Shown here in pieces: positions 1-12,847 of a stretch of DNA of 64,000 bases. The number at the start of each line of letters is the position of its first letter. Positions within the stretch are counted from its first letter, which is position 1. The notes under the pieces are model-generated. The model worked only from the letters and a program-made list of their open reading frames with translations, was not told the origin of the DNA and made no database searches. The DNA is from Caenorhabditis elegans (Eukaryota; Nematoda; Chromadorea; Rhabditida; Rhabditidae). The stretch spans positions 6,262,001 through 6,326,000 of the forward strand of contig NC_003283.11 of the NCBI RefSeq assembly GCF_000002985.6. Direction: 5' to 3'. The position numbers were made by a program, and so were the translations under genes.

Positions 1-3000
1 AGATGGTGACACTCTTTTTGAAGGCAACAGCAAAGAAACCAGCTCTTCCACCAGGATTATTGGTACCAACAGCCAGCAAATGACATCCTTTCGTATCGTT
101 CACTTTGATCCATTTCAAGTCTCGACCGTCCAGTGCTGCACTTGGAACTATCCGAACATGACGATCCTTGGCTGGACCAACAATCATCATGAGCAATTGC
201 TCGGCTTCGTCGTACTCAACTGTTTCAACACACCGCTGTTTGTTCTCTTTCTCACCACCAACAGGGATCAGCAATTGGCGACTAATCTCGATGCAGTATA
301 ATCCGTGATCCGAGAATCCTATGACTATTTTCGATCGATCAATGATCGCACAGCATTGAGCAACTCGGATAGATGGAAGTGTTGTCACATCGAAAACTTC
401 TTTCACAAGGAATGCTTTTCGATCCGCCAGCTTTGATCTTCTCAGCAATGTCTTCAGTTCACTCAGAGCAACCACCCATTTTCGTTTTTCTTCTTCAGTT
501 TCAGCCATGAACAATGTATAGAACTTCGATGAAGACGAATATTCAGATGATGAATTCAAAATTTGAGTTGTCGTGACTCGGAAAATTTTTGGAATATCAC
601 CTTTCTGAGCGTGAATAACATCGGCTTCACTGACTCCACAAACGGTGAAATCAGGATCACGCATGTCAAGCACCAATCGAATCTCATTCTTTACATCTTG
701 CATTTTGTTTTGTCTGTCCACAGTACAATCGTAGAGGTAAAGTTTGAAATCGCATACTACAACGTATGCAGTTTGCCATCCTTTCCGAACTCCTCCAGCA
801 CGAGGTGTCTTCACAAGACCTTCGTAAGCTGTTCCAACTCCGCGTGTCGGATCGATTCCCAGTGGTCGACGTTCTTCTTCTGGCACAGGACACGATTGAG
901 ACACCCGCTCTGCACATGACACGTGGCATGCATACTGACAGCTTTGACAGAATAATCCTTGACGATCAAGACCAATGAGAATCGATGTACAATGCCCGCA
1001 TTTGGTGGGTGTTTTGATCTTCATTCTCTCAAAGTTATGACCTCGTTCCATAGCTGATATCGATACTGGAGAGAAGATTCCACTAGCCGTTTTCATTGGT
1101 TTTTGTTTATATCTCAAGTCATCAACTCGCTTTGGCACTTGATGGTCATGAAGAAGTATCGCGTTTTCGTAGGAAGGAGTGGATTGGCGAGATATCATTT
1201 CCTGTCTCATCAATGATGAATTTGACATCTCGTAATCGTTGTTCATGCTGATCATCAAATCACCACGTCCCATCGTTGACGAGAATGCGCTGTCCGAAGA
1301 GTTTTCAATATTTTTCTGTTGCTTAAGCATCGCCACTTCACGCATCAGAGAAGCCATTCGTTTTTCAGTGTCGTCTAATCTGGCAGCTGATGTTAGGTAT
1401 TGTTCTTGGGAGTTCTTAAGCTCAGCTTTCAGCTTCAACTTTGCATCAATTTCAGCTTGAAGTTGTCGTTGTAAATCCAACCCGTCTTTCCTGGCAACGT
1501 TATTCATTCTTCGTGATCCCCATCCGGATGGTGTATTTTGAATGTAGTTGGACGTGGTCAATGGAGAATTATTTTTCAAAGACTCAACTTCTCCGGTGAT
1601 CTTTCTCGTCAAATTCTCCATTTCCTCACGGGTAGCCTTCTCTTCACTGACCCAATTGAAAATCTCGTGGAGTTGCTGTTCATTGAGACCTCCACGTGGA
1701 AGAGCGGCCATTTGTTGAGAGAGCTTCTCGATTTCATCACGAAGACCACGATTTTCGACGTTCATTTGCTCAACATTGTCCTGAAGCATTTTCTGTGCTC
1801 GTTCGTAGTGAGCTTCCAGTTGCTTCATTTCTTGTTCTGATTGGGCGGTATGAGATGCTCGTTCTTCGTCCATTCTCTGCTTGAGCTTCTTAATTTCAGT
1901 CTCTCGCTCTTCGTTGGTTGCTTGTAATGAGGCAATGGTATTCTTTGCAGCGACAACTTCTTCCGAAAGATGATCATCAGTTTCAACCGACTTTCGAGCT
2001 TCAATTGTGACCTCTTCTTGCTCTGTAATGATAGAAAATTGGATCAATATTTTAGAGAAAAAAATTCGAAAACGATATTTTCTCAGAATGATTCACTGAT
2101 TCACAAAAAATCAGTTTACACCAAACAGTTTTCGCTTTCCAAAACATTTTCTAATATTTCAAAGAGTGAGTCACGAGGGTTTTGTCAGAATTTTTGTTTT
2201 AATGTTATATCTTGCGATGTTTTTAACGAAAAAATAGTTTTTTTTTTGATAACTCACTTTTAATCAATGCAATTTTCTCTGTTTCAATTTCTTTCAGCTT
2301 CTCTTCGAAATCTGCCACTTGCTTTTTGGCCTTTTCAGCTTCATCTTGTAACCGTTTCACAGAATCTTTTTCGGTTAATAAAGAATCTCCAACATCAGCC
2401 AGTTCAGCTTGCATATCATCTCGTTGCTGTACTACTGTAGCTTTCTCCACCAAAACTTGATCCAAATGATCGTTGATATTGTCCAACTCTCTTTGAATCT
2501 CACTTTTCTCCATAACCAACTGCTTATTTCGTTCTTTCAATTCCTTCAATTTCTTTTCACTTTCCGCCACAATTTCATCTTTCGGCTTTTGTTGTTGTTG
2601 AGCAAGAGCTTCATCTTCCAATCGTTTATTGAGAATTTGTATTTCGTCTTTCAGCTGTGCTATCGTCGATTCATAATTCCTATCTTCTTCAGATCGGGGA
2701 TTTTCAGCGACATGTTGTGCAATAATTGTTTGAGCTTCTTTCAGTTTTTGCACAAGCTCGGCCTTCTCATTCTCGAGTTCTACCATAAACCCATCGACAC
2801 TTTTCTCCATTAATTCTGCGTCTCCTTGACATCGCTGTGCTATCGCTCGTATTTCATCCGTAAGTGATCGAGCATCGGATAGTAAACTACCGTGGGTATA
2901 TGAGAAGCCAACAAACGGAAGATGATTTCCAGTGAAAGCGGCGAGTACTCGAGGAGGTTGTGTTTCCTGAAGCTTTTCAAAAGTTAATTAAAGCATAAAA

Positions 3001-5191
3001 ATGCAGATTATGTGAATTGAAACTAAAAAAACTCACACAAGGCGTAAAATCATCCTCACAAACGTCCACATCAAAATTTGAAGTATCTTCAGGACTTGAA
3101 ACCTCGGGTACATATGGTGGATTCGAATCTCGAATCGTATTCCAATCGATTCCCTCAAAGAACGGATGCAACTGGAAATCACTGAGACCATTTCGTCCGA
3201 ATCGAACATCACTCGAACAGATAAGTTGTCGTATAAGATCCTTTGCCTCTTCCGACACAACCCAATCGATTTCATCATCGGGGAAGTCGAGCATGTCTTG
3301 ATGGCTCATAATTTTACCGTAAGTGTCAACGAGTCGTTCCGAATAGAACGGTGTTGTACCGTACAGCATTTCATACCTGCAATAATTATTTAAAAGTGAG
3401 CAAAAATGTTTTAGAAACTTGAAAAATCGTTTTGAAATTATTTTTTTTGTTAAATGCGAAAAAAAGTGCGCGTTCAAAAAATATCGTAATTTATTTTGAT
3501 TCTCATAGTTTTTTAATAACAATTTATTAATTTATTCAACAATAAAACTCAAATATAACGATAAAAAAACATTTAAAAAATTCCGCAGCATCAAATTTGA
3601 AATTACAGTACTTTTTAAAGGCGCACATCTTTTCGCTTATGAAAAATTTGTCGTGTAGTAAATAAGGAGCCACAGTAATTTTGTCTTCAAAATTAAAATA
3701 ATATTTTCCTTTCCATGTTCATTTTGATATGTGGGAATTATTAAAATTCAAATCGCTGATTAACTAAAATGTTAAAATTTTAATGGCAACTTTTTAAATT
3801 GATTTTTTAAACTTAAACTCTGCAAAAACAAAATATTTATTACTCACATACAAATACCAAGTGACCACCAATCACATTCTTTTCCGTACCGCCCGCGGCC
3901 GTCTTCCATTGCTCTGAGTATTTCAGGTGAAATATAATCAGGTGTTCCTACAGCAACATTCGACGCAACAGATCCATCGGCTAAGATCCTCAGACAACTT
4001 CCGAAATCAGCGAGCCGAATGTGTCCTTGCATATCGAGAAGCACATTGTCAGGCTTCACGTCCCGATGCACATATCCTAACCGATGAAGTGAATCAATCG
4101 CAAGAACCATTTCAGCAATGTAGAATTTGGCCATTGATTCTGGTATGTGATCTACGAATTTTGATAAAAGAGTAAGCATATCTCCGCCAATGTAGTAGTC
4201 CATTACGAAATACTGAAAATGCATATTTGTGGAATTTTATGGAATTTGAAATAAATTTTAAAAAAAAATATTGGTACTTACCAAATTCTTCTCATCTTGA
4301 AAAGCGTAATGCAAATTAGTGATCCATCGTCGATCTCCGTACACAAGAACATCGCGTTCTTCTCGAAAACACGCAGTTTCTGCTCTTTTTACCATTTCCC
4401 ACTTGTTCAGTATTTTCATCGCGTAAATTTCACCAACACCACGCATTCTTACGACGGCAACTTCTCCGAATGCTCCTTTTCCGATAACTTTGAGAACTTC
4501 GAAGTCATCTCGAGACAATCGTAGCTTCTTCGCTTTGCTGATCACTGTTTTCACTGAAAAAATGGAAAAATATAGTTAGAGGTTTTACAACTTGAAATTG
4601 GTATTTTTTAATGTAATTCATAAGTTGGCTTTCACTTCAGTTAAAATTAGTTTTACTTTATTGTTTTTTTTTCTAATTTAAATAGACTATCGGTGAGCGG
4701 CAATTTTACATATTCCTAAAAATTTGGGTAAACATATAGAAAACCACACGATTTAACTGAAATTAACATTAATTTCAGCTGAAACATTTGAGAAAATTCT
4801 CAAAAATAGCCTGAAAATTGTCAATTGCCGATTATCGATAATTTCTCCGGCAATTGACAATTTTGAGGCCATTTTTGAGCTTTTTCTCAATAATTTCAGC
4901 AAGAGAAAACATATTTTTTGTTTTTTTTTTCAACTCATACAAACCTGATTCAACAAATTCTGCGATACACTTCTCCTTCCGTAACGTACTGTTGCAGCAT
5001 TCATCGTATAAACAAATAAGGGAATCTGAAAGTTATCGATTTTTATATTTATGACTGTGTGCCATTATAAACCAACCTATTAAAGTTTCAAATGAAAGTG
5101 CCTCGGGTTTTTTGCTCGGGCCATCCATATAAATATTTTCAAGGGTTTTGAGGCGAACCGGCGCCGAATCATCGGGCGGTGGTTCAGCCAT
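1..5191 (-). CDS. mrck-1: MRCK-type Cdc42-binding Ser/Thr kinase, 5' part (runs off left edge)
   Basis: Seven exons on the minus strand, consistent in phase: 5191-5077, 5025-4945, 4553-4282, 4212-3848, 3376-3037, 2966-2258, 2022-1. They encode about 1301 residues. Start ATG at 5191. Order seen: MRCK N-terminal leader; kinase at about residues 75-345 with GKGAFGEV loop, Lys112, HRD Asp207 and DFG Asp225; a C-terminal extension with LPFVGFSYT; a long coiled coil; a C1 zinc finger near 880-1050 ([17 protein letters not shown]); a PH domain ([11 protein letters not shown] onward); then a CNH-like region cut by the window edge. MRCK/Gek kinases bind Cdc42-GTP and promote actomyosin contraction by acting on myosin regulatory light chain; the C-terminal CRIB would lie outside the window. 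The symbol is recognised from domain order and the worm context; ROCK is less likely because of the C1-PH-CNH order. Confidence 0.93.
4790..4888. repeat. Foldback repeat in an mrck-1 intron
   Basis: Two arms of about 41 nt (4790-4830 and 4848-4888) are inverted copies with a handful of mismatches, separated by a 17-nt AT-rich loop. The inner arm ends are CAATTGCCG and CGGCAATTG. It lies inside the intron between exons 2 and 3 of mrck-1. The form is that of a short palindromic interspersed repeat (MITE-like). I see no coding content. Confidence 0.75.
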
Positions 5192-8100
5192 GTTTCTGGA
5201 AATATCAAACTATCCTGACGAACGAATTTAATGAAAGAAAACAAATTCTGAACGAGAACAATCACGTTTTGTTTTCAAATTCATTATGAAGGAATGTGAA
5301 CGCGAGAGAAGAACATTAATATTGATAAGGAAAACATATATTGAAGCACAAAAAGCGAATTATGTTTTCAAAACACAAATTTGAGCACAAATTCAAAACT
5401 GTTGTTTTAGAATTGTTTTTTTCGGAGTTAAAAGAAATTATTTTAAAAGTGCACTCGAACGTCTGTGAAGAAAAAGCGAAAAAGATGAGAAAAAAAGGCC
5501 AAGTTGTGGGAAAATTACACTATTTTTCGTCTTTCTCTCCCTCATTTCTCCTCAGTGTCCATCCGGACGGACAGCGGCAAGAGAAGATCGGTTGATTTGA
5601 TTAACTGGCGCACTTTGTGATGCACGACAAGTGCGCAAGGGATGAGGCAAGGCGCGTTTCTCGTGCGCGCTCTTTTTGAAGAAAGGCCAGATGTCACATT
5701 TGACCCTATGGGTTTAGGAGAAAAGAGAAAAGGAGGAGAAGAAGGTTTTATTACGCATCCAGTATAAACTTGTGAGGGAAAGCAGGATACAAGTCGTTAG
5801 GAAATGCAGGAGGATGAAAATGACATGAGTGAGGAAGATGTGCTTTTTTAGAATGTTTTTTTGTATTTTTAAAATTAAATTCGGAAAAGCTAAGATTGTA
5901 GCGAAAAATCCGGTAGTTTTTAGTTTTGTAATCAAAAATTAAATTATTTCTCGGGAAAAGCTTTGAATTTTAATGATTTTAAGGTAAAACTATTGTTTTT
6001 TCGGTTGTAAATGCGTTTTTTGATTGCGTAGCTAAAAAAAATCGAAAAATAGGCAAAAAGATTTAAAAGAAAACAACTGTTTTGAAGTAATTTAAACAAC
6101 AAAAAAAACAGAAAAACTCTCGCAAGCGAAGAAAAGTCGATTTTGCTACAGTAGTCATAATTTAAAGGCGCGTGAGCGAAAACATTGCAATCGTCGCGGG
6201 ACCTTTATGCTTTTTGTTTGGCAAAACTTATTGTTTTCCGCTTACATTTCAGCTGATTTGCATAAATTGCGAAGCTTAATTATTGTCGATCTTACAAAAA
6301 AAATTCCATGCATACGAAATTAGGCTAACAACAACCCTCGCTTGAAATTCTTAATGTAAAAAATTTTTGTTAAAAAATATATACATAGAAAAATCTTTAA
6401 AAATAATTGAAAAAGTAAATTTTATTAAAATCGATATTGTTTCTATTTAAATAAACATAAACACTTTTTCGAGTAAAAATTAGATCTCAATGAACTATTG
6501 ATACTGATGAAGTCTAAATGAAGCACTCAAAAAGCAAGCAACATAAGTCTACCTAAACCAATTGTCATCGAGAGGAGTTCGCAGCCACCCAACTACTAAA
6601 GTATTTATGTTTGCACAAATCGGAACCAATATACATTTCGATGTCGTCGTCGTTCCTCTTTTCGCCATCATCGCCGTCACCCTCGTTTCGTTTTCCGAAG
6701 GATTCGGTGGTGTGAGGAGACGAGTAAACGAGAGAAGAAGAAGAAGAGAATAAAGAAAAAGAAGTTGAAATTGAATCTGGGCTACTGAAATTTCGGGAAT
6801 AGTGATGATGTGATGATAGAAGATGGAAGAAAAAGAAAAAGAAACTCTGGGAGCTATGGGCTCTGATAAAACATTGTTGCGAAACTTGTTCAATGACTCA
6901 ACTATTGTTGAAAGCTCAAAGACAGCTAACAGTAGAAGAGTGTAGAGTAATATTTGCTACCAGCGGCACTTTGGAAGAAAAAAACAAATGTCTACATACT
7001 TATCTGCAAAGAAGTTGCTTTCCTAGAAAATCAAATAATCAATTTTACACAAAAAACTAGTTCCGTTTTTTATTGAGCAATAATATTTTCAAAGTAGAAT
7101 TAAATACATATCGAAGTATTCTTTCACACCTATTCTAACCGTTTTATCTACAAAACTCGTGGGAAATTTATTTTGAGCGGTGTCACACGAATTTTGATAA
7201 GAGGCACCAGTTGGAGAACATATGTGACATTAAACTAATTAAAAATAATTTACTTGCCATTCTAGGTCGAATGGTGAGGCGTTGCGTTTTTTCTGTCAAA
7301 ATATTGAAATGCTAAAAAAGCGATTTGGGATTGGGTTTAATTCCATTTCACTAAACGGCAAAAATTGCTTATGCCAATATTCTGATGATAATGAAAAAGG
7401 TCTTCCTGCTGGACCTCTGAAAAATGCCAACATCTCATTTTCTAAAATATCGTGTTTTCTCTAATAGACTTGCTCTACTTTAACGGATTATATATGAGGT
7501 GTCTTAAAATTTATCAAAAAACGTTATACTGCAAAAAACGTAGAGAAACATTTTTCACGTGTTTTGTCAATTGAGAATTTTTGGTGAGCACGTAGAAACC
7601 AGAGATGTAGGCTGTCAGAGTAGAACAAGGGTACATGTCTAATAGGGAAATACGATTTATGGTGCCACAATAAGTATGTAGAGCTGGTCCTTTCATCATT
7701 AAAAAAATTCTATGCTTTTCAGGTTTGCGACGCATTCGTAAAATTGATAGAATCAATTAATCGTTTTGCTTCAAGAATATCAAAATATCAATTTCTCAAA
7801 ACTATAATAAGCAGTTTATTTTATTGGTTCAATTGAGTATATTTTTTCGAGTTAATTTTTTCATTAATAATTTTTCAATAATAATTTCATTAATCAATAA
7901 TATTTTTGAGTAATCAATCGCTGAGAGGAAAATTTTCAAATTTTATGCCAAAAAGTTTCTGAACCGAAACTGTTGCAATATTTATACGTTCAAGTGCAAA
8001 ATAAATATTAAATGGTATACGGAGATAACAATTTCCTATAAAATAGAATAACTTGAGACTATCAAAGGTAATTTAAGAAACATTTGAATGAATCTATTTC

Positions 8101-9120
8101 TGAGAGAGCCGACAAGCTTATGCCAAAGACAAAAGAGATAACACGCGTGCCGCAAAAATCATATTCAGGAAGTCCTTGGTCGTTTTGACTGGAGTCACCA
8201 CTAATGTCAATAATCACTAAGCAAACTATAGTACTTACATAAGTGCGCAAATTGTGCAGAAAGAGGAAGAGACAGTGAGAGCATCTCTCTCTCTCTTCCA
8301 AAACTCCAGCAATGAGCAGTTGCTCGTAGAAAGAAGAACTGGTCACAAGGCACCGGTCGGGAGACGCGGTGAAGTGGTTTGCCGGACGGATGAAATTGTC
8401 AGGAAGAAGGAAGAAAACGATGAGAAGGAGGGGGAAGTGATAAATATTGCGTGGACAGATGTTCTCGATCTGTATGTGCATACTCGTGAGTGGACATTTG
8501 AAACGTGTTGAAGAGAAATAGAGAATGACACAAAGAGGATTGAGTAACATAAACAGGATTTGCATTTACAATTAGACCGTTGTTTCTTTCTATCTCTTTA
8601 GGTTATTTAGGACTCATACTGTCCGTTTGGTTTCCAAAATCAATTCACCTTTGAAAAAAATTGTTTCTCTATCAGAGAGCAGTAAAAAATGAATATTGAA
8701 TCTATGAAGGTGCAATAAAAATAGGTAATCAAAGTCGTAATCGAAAACATATTTCGTAGCCAATATTGAGAGCAACACAACTTGATATTTTGGAGTGATC
8801 ATACCATGGAGACTGTAATTGAGATAGTGCGAGTTTAGAATTTTTTTCTAGAACTTTCTTCCATTTTCTCCGTCAGTCATTCGAACCAGTAATACCAAAA
8901 TTGTTCCGAGACAACACAAATTGCTCATTTATTTATGAGGGCTCTAAAGCAACTATACAACTTTGGAGACATCCAAAAAAAGATTCATCGGCATCACACC
9001 ACACCTCTTAGCAACAGGACAACAAAGCAAAAAAACGAGAAAAAAGAAAGAAAAAAAACGAGAGAGCAACAATTTTTAGTTGCTTTTTTGTTATATCCCC
9101 ACTCACAAAAACGACATAAG
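5192..9120. other. Intergenic region, divergent promoters of mrck-1 and the VWA gene
   Basis: About 3.9 kb with no convincing gene. It must hold the promoter of mrck-1 (leftward) and that of the VWA-domain gene (rightward). Visible content: an imperfect hairpin with GCGCACTT arms near 5609-5637; a dispersed motif CTACAGTA followed by TTTAAAGGCGCG near 6146-6170, whose relative occurs at 3605-3632 in an mrck-1 intron; a GA-rich stretch at 8255-8430; and a GAA-rich patch near 6720-6770. Short ORFs here (for example 6549-6893 minus, 8062-8565 minus) lack splice-site support and look like chance reading frames. Alternative upstream exons of mrck-1 cannot be excluded. Confidence 0.6.
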
Positions 9121-12100
9121 ATGCCTCATAGATTATTACTGTACTGTATTGTTATATTACTGGAAGTGAATTTAGTGATAGGATGCATTTGGCCTGAAGT
9201 AGATGCTCTCTTCATTTTAGATTCAACACCACAAATAACATCCTTCCAGCATCGCGCGGAGATTGACTTTTTGAGACAGGTTGGTTCCAAATTTAATTAA
9301 ATAGAATTATGATCTATAACTTTTTACAGGTAATGTCCACTATGAAAATGGGATCTTCGAAAGTCGCAATGGCTCAGTTTACACCTTGGTCTAGAATTGA
9401 GTGGAGTCTTGCTAACTCGACATACCCAGAATCAAAAGTTCAAGAAGCACCATATTGTCCATGTGAATTAGAAACTTGTCCAACTACGAGTATAAATGCA
9501 TTAACAAGATCTACAATGAATACAGCAAATAGGAAATCAGTTCCAGACGTGATTCTGGTCATTTCTAACAGTTATCAGCCATTGATAGAAGTGGTAAGTG
9601 TTAGCGTTGTCCCGGACTATGAAATTAAAAAAATCGGCTAACGACTTACTCATTATTTTGTAGTTTTACATATTTTTCCTACTTGGAACTTGGAGCAACT
9701 GTTTTCCAAAAATACTAACTTGGCTCAGAAGTTGGCAAGACTTGGCCAAGTGTTGCAAACTTCTGAACTAATTGTAAGATAATATTTTTTGGCCAAATTG
9801 CTTTAAACAAAAAGTTGCGCCAAATGCCTATTATAATCAGAACAGCTACGTTTAGTTTGCCGTTAAGGAAGCTATCGCAAATGAAGTTACGAGTCACGAT
9901 GTGGTAGGTCGCCTTCTAGGCGAATTTCGCCTGCATGTAGGCAGTGCCTACTAAGCACTCGATTTATGATACTTTGGAAATTTATGAGAATTCTAGCAGT
10001 TAGACCGTTCCTCAAAACTCATTCCTGATTTTCCAGCTTCCAAACGAGCCACTCATCTCGCCTACGTCACCACTCCATGTTTTTTACGTGGTTATCGGCT
10101 CAAATATGCATGTTTCTCGATTTGAACCATCGGCGCACACAGTTGGAATCAAAGTCACAGATTTTGAACATCTTCCTCATTTGGTTGCTCCATTGTGCCA
10201 GAGTGTGAATGCTTATATTAAAGGTCAGTTATTTGAAATAAACATGTTTATGCTGTGTCGTGCCCCAAAAAGATATATCATTTCTGCTAATAATGGTAAC
10301 TTTATTAAAATCTGAAGTTCATGTGTTTTTCTAGACTGACTATTAGGAAATTACCATTCCTCACCTTATATTCCTAGTTGAAGCTCAATATCAATCGAAA
10401 AATAAAATCTGATCGTGGAATAGTATGATAAAAATCTATTATCTCTTTTCATTTCGTAACATTTTCCAAATCTAGACATCTCCTCGCTTTCCTATTTTTT
10501 AGTGTTTGGTGTCATCTTTTTCTACGAGCCTGTTTCTCTTTTTCCAAAGAGCCCATCGCGTTGTCATGGGTGTCCAAAGTCGCAATAGTGAGACGGAAGG
10601 CATTCCTTTTTGACCACCCGACATATACGATTTGTATTTTTTCTTTTAAATCTAACTGAAAGTTTTATGGATGAGTAAAATAATTGCTGATGTTTCGTGG
10701 TGGAACTTTTTGAATTGGAACTCCACTAGTTGTCATCGTCAAAACGCCGAACAGACAGTGTTCTGGACAGTTCCATGTAAGTTTAGATAACGCTGGGTGG
10801 TTCTCATTCAGAAAATGTATTAAATATTTATAATAACTAGAAGGAATATATTTGAGAATTTACTAAAATAATTCCAGTCTGTAGACTGACAATTTCGAGA
10901 ATAAACGCTTGGCACATATCTGACTTCCTACAGGCCTACCTACAGTCTGTTTTCTGCAATTTATTGTGGGCTCAGGTGTTAAGAATTTACCCAAAAACGA
11001 GGAATTGATTATAAGTTTTTTGGCAGTAGGCACAGACGTAGGCTCGAGAGAGGCGAAGGTCGCCTTGGAACAGGTGGAAGATAATTTGCATGCCTACGTT
11101 TATTCAACGTATTATCTGTTTTTCAGGCTCTTCATCTACTCGATTCGGTCCACTCTGTTGGATTATTATTGCTTCTATTTTATTTTTTGCTATTATCCTG
11201 ACAGCTCTATTGGCCTACGCAATTTACAGCTACCACGAAGAGAGTTAGTTTTCTTAATTTTTTCTAAAATTTCACATAATGCAAACATTTTTTGTTTGTA
11301 CCACAAAACTTCAGATCGCCGCTTGCGTCACCGAGTAACAGAGTCGGAGAGGCAACTTCGGAAACAAAACGAATATTTCACTTCTCAACTTCATACCGAG
11401 ATGCAGAAACAGATAACATATGGAGAAAAGCACGCGGAGGAGATGAAGAAGCAACAGGATATGATGCAAGCTCAGTTCGATCGTCAGCTAGATATGGCCT
11501 ACCAGCAAGGATCCAAAATTCAAATTTTACCGCCATTCAATCAAAATCCACATTTCCACGATCATTCGGAGCATACAGGAAAGGAAAGCTTTTGAGTGTT
11601 TCTTTTACAAATTCTCATATACATTTCAGGAGGACGAGGAAAAGAGCACAGAAGAGACTCCGGTATTGCGTCACCAAGAACTCCGAGAGATGTAGAGATT
11701 CAGGTGACTCCTATTCCAAGTCCTGTGCATAATGGAAGTGATGGGAAAGATGATGCAACTTCTTCTGGAACACCAGAAAGTATTGAAAGTTCGGGCAGTG
11801 ATGTCACTGAAACGACTGAAGATGATTTGGAAGAGTTGAATCGAAGAACACACTTACCAAGAGACCATCCAGCAAGAAAGCTTCTTCCAATTGACTTGAT
11901 GTTCTTAGTGGATACTTCAAGCAGTATAGGGATAAACAACTTTGATATTGTAGGTTTAAGTACTTTAAAATCAGGTTTGCAGTTCAAATTTTCAGCAAAA
12001 GAACTTCATTTGTGAAATACTGAAAGATGTTGATATTGCTCCCGGAAGATCTAGAATAGCAATGATTCAATATTCTCAAGATCCGAGTGTCGTATTCGGC

Positions 12101-12847
12101 TTCGATCAATACTATTCGTATGAAAGTGTTCGTCGAGGCGTGATGAGACTTTCCTATACCGGAGGAGCAACAATGCTATCGAAGGCGTTGGCTTTTGCGG
12201 GTGGAATAATGTATCATGAGCAGAACTTGAAGAAGACCACGAAAAAGCATCAGTACTTACCAACTCCCAAACATGACAGACTTCAGGTAAATTTGTATTG
12301 TGTCCGTTGTATTGCTTTTATTTTGAAACAAGAAAAAAAGTTCAATTAAAATAGCCATCAATCTTTTGTGATTTCGTAATTTTGTAGATAGTAAATTTTG
12401 AAAGTGTTCAAACAACTAATGCCAAAATGTCAATAAAACTACATGTATGGTTTAATTTTTTTGAATAAAGATTTTAGAAAAAAGATCATTTAGTCGATCA
12501 AAATATTGAGATTTTTAAAAGATTCTCTCTCCTATTCTCAAGTCTTCAAGCTTGAACAAAAAGCCTAATTACAGGTGCTCTGCCTCGTTTCGGACGGCTA
12601 TTCGGATGATAATGCTGATAAAGAAAGTGTGAATCTTCATGATCATCTTCATGTAAAGATCTTCGCAGTGGTAACCAGATCATTCAATAAAGACAAGCTG
12701 GCACCAATCACGAGGTTCGACGGAAGTGTGTTCACCGTGCACCAGAGAGAAAGTGTTGCAATTTGGCTGTGGAGGCAGCAAAGAATATGGGCCGAACATT
12801 ATAGCGCTTTCATTGAAAAAGAAAAGAAAAGAGGTTCAAGGAGATAA
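9121..12847 (+). CDS. Single-pass membrane protein with two von Willebrand A-type domains
   Basis: Eight exons: 9121-9279, 9330-9593, 10037-10223, 11127-11243, 11315-11578, 11630-11949, 11996-12286, 12575-12847; 624 residues, in phase throughout. The start is the ATG opening a signal peptide (MPHRLLLYCIVILLEVNLVI); an in-frame ATG at 8935 would bury it. Order: signal peptide; VWA-like ectodomain (VDALFILDSTPQ) with a degenerate MIDAS; transmembrane helix at about 214-236; charged coiled coil at 243-300; acidic linker; second VWA with intact MIDAS residues Asp425, Ser427, Ser429, Thr496 and Asp541. VWA domains bind protein ligands through a metal; the partner is unknown. If type I, the intact VWA is cytoplasmic, which is unusual. 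Intron 5 starts with GA, not GT. A possible AATAAA lies at 12904. No symbol recognised. Confidence 0.82.
9725..9766. repeat. Loopless palindrome in VWA gene intron 2
   Basis: A 42-nt near-perfect inverted repeat whose centre is TTGG/CCAA at 9745/9746 and whose outer ends are TCAGAAGTT and AACTTCTGA. A second inverted element, GTAGGCAGTGCCTAC, sits nearby at about 9938-9952. Both belong to dispersed worm repeat types seen again near 10940-11090 and 58100-58170. Confidence 0.7.

Noticed and set aside
8935-9120. Upstream in-frame ATG extending the VWA protein by 62 residues
   Set aside because: The extension is very basic, low-complexity and would hide a clear signal peptide beginning at 9121.
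11292-11732. 146-aa ORF across the non-GT intron of the VWA gene
   Set aside because: It is a shadow frame of the coiled-coil exon; the other frame gives heptads and joins in phase to both neighbours.
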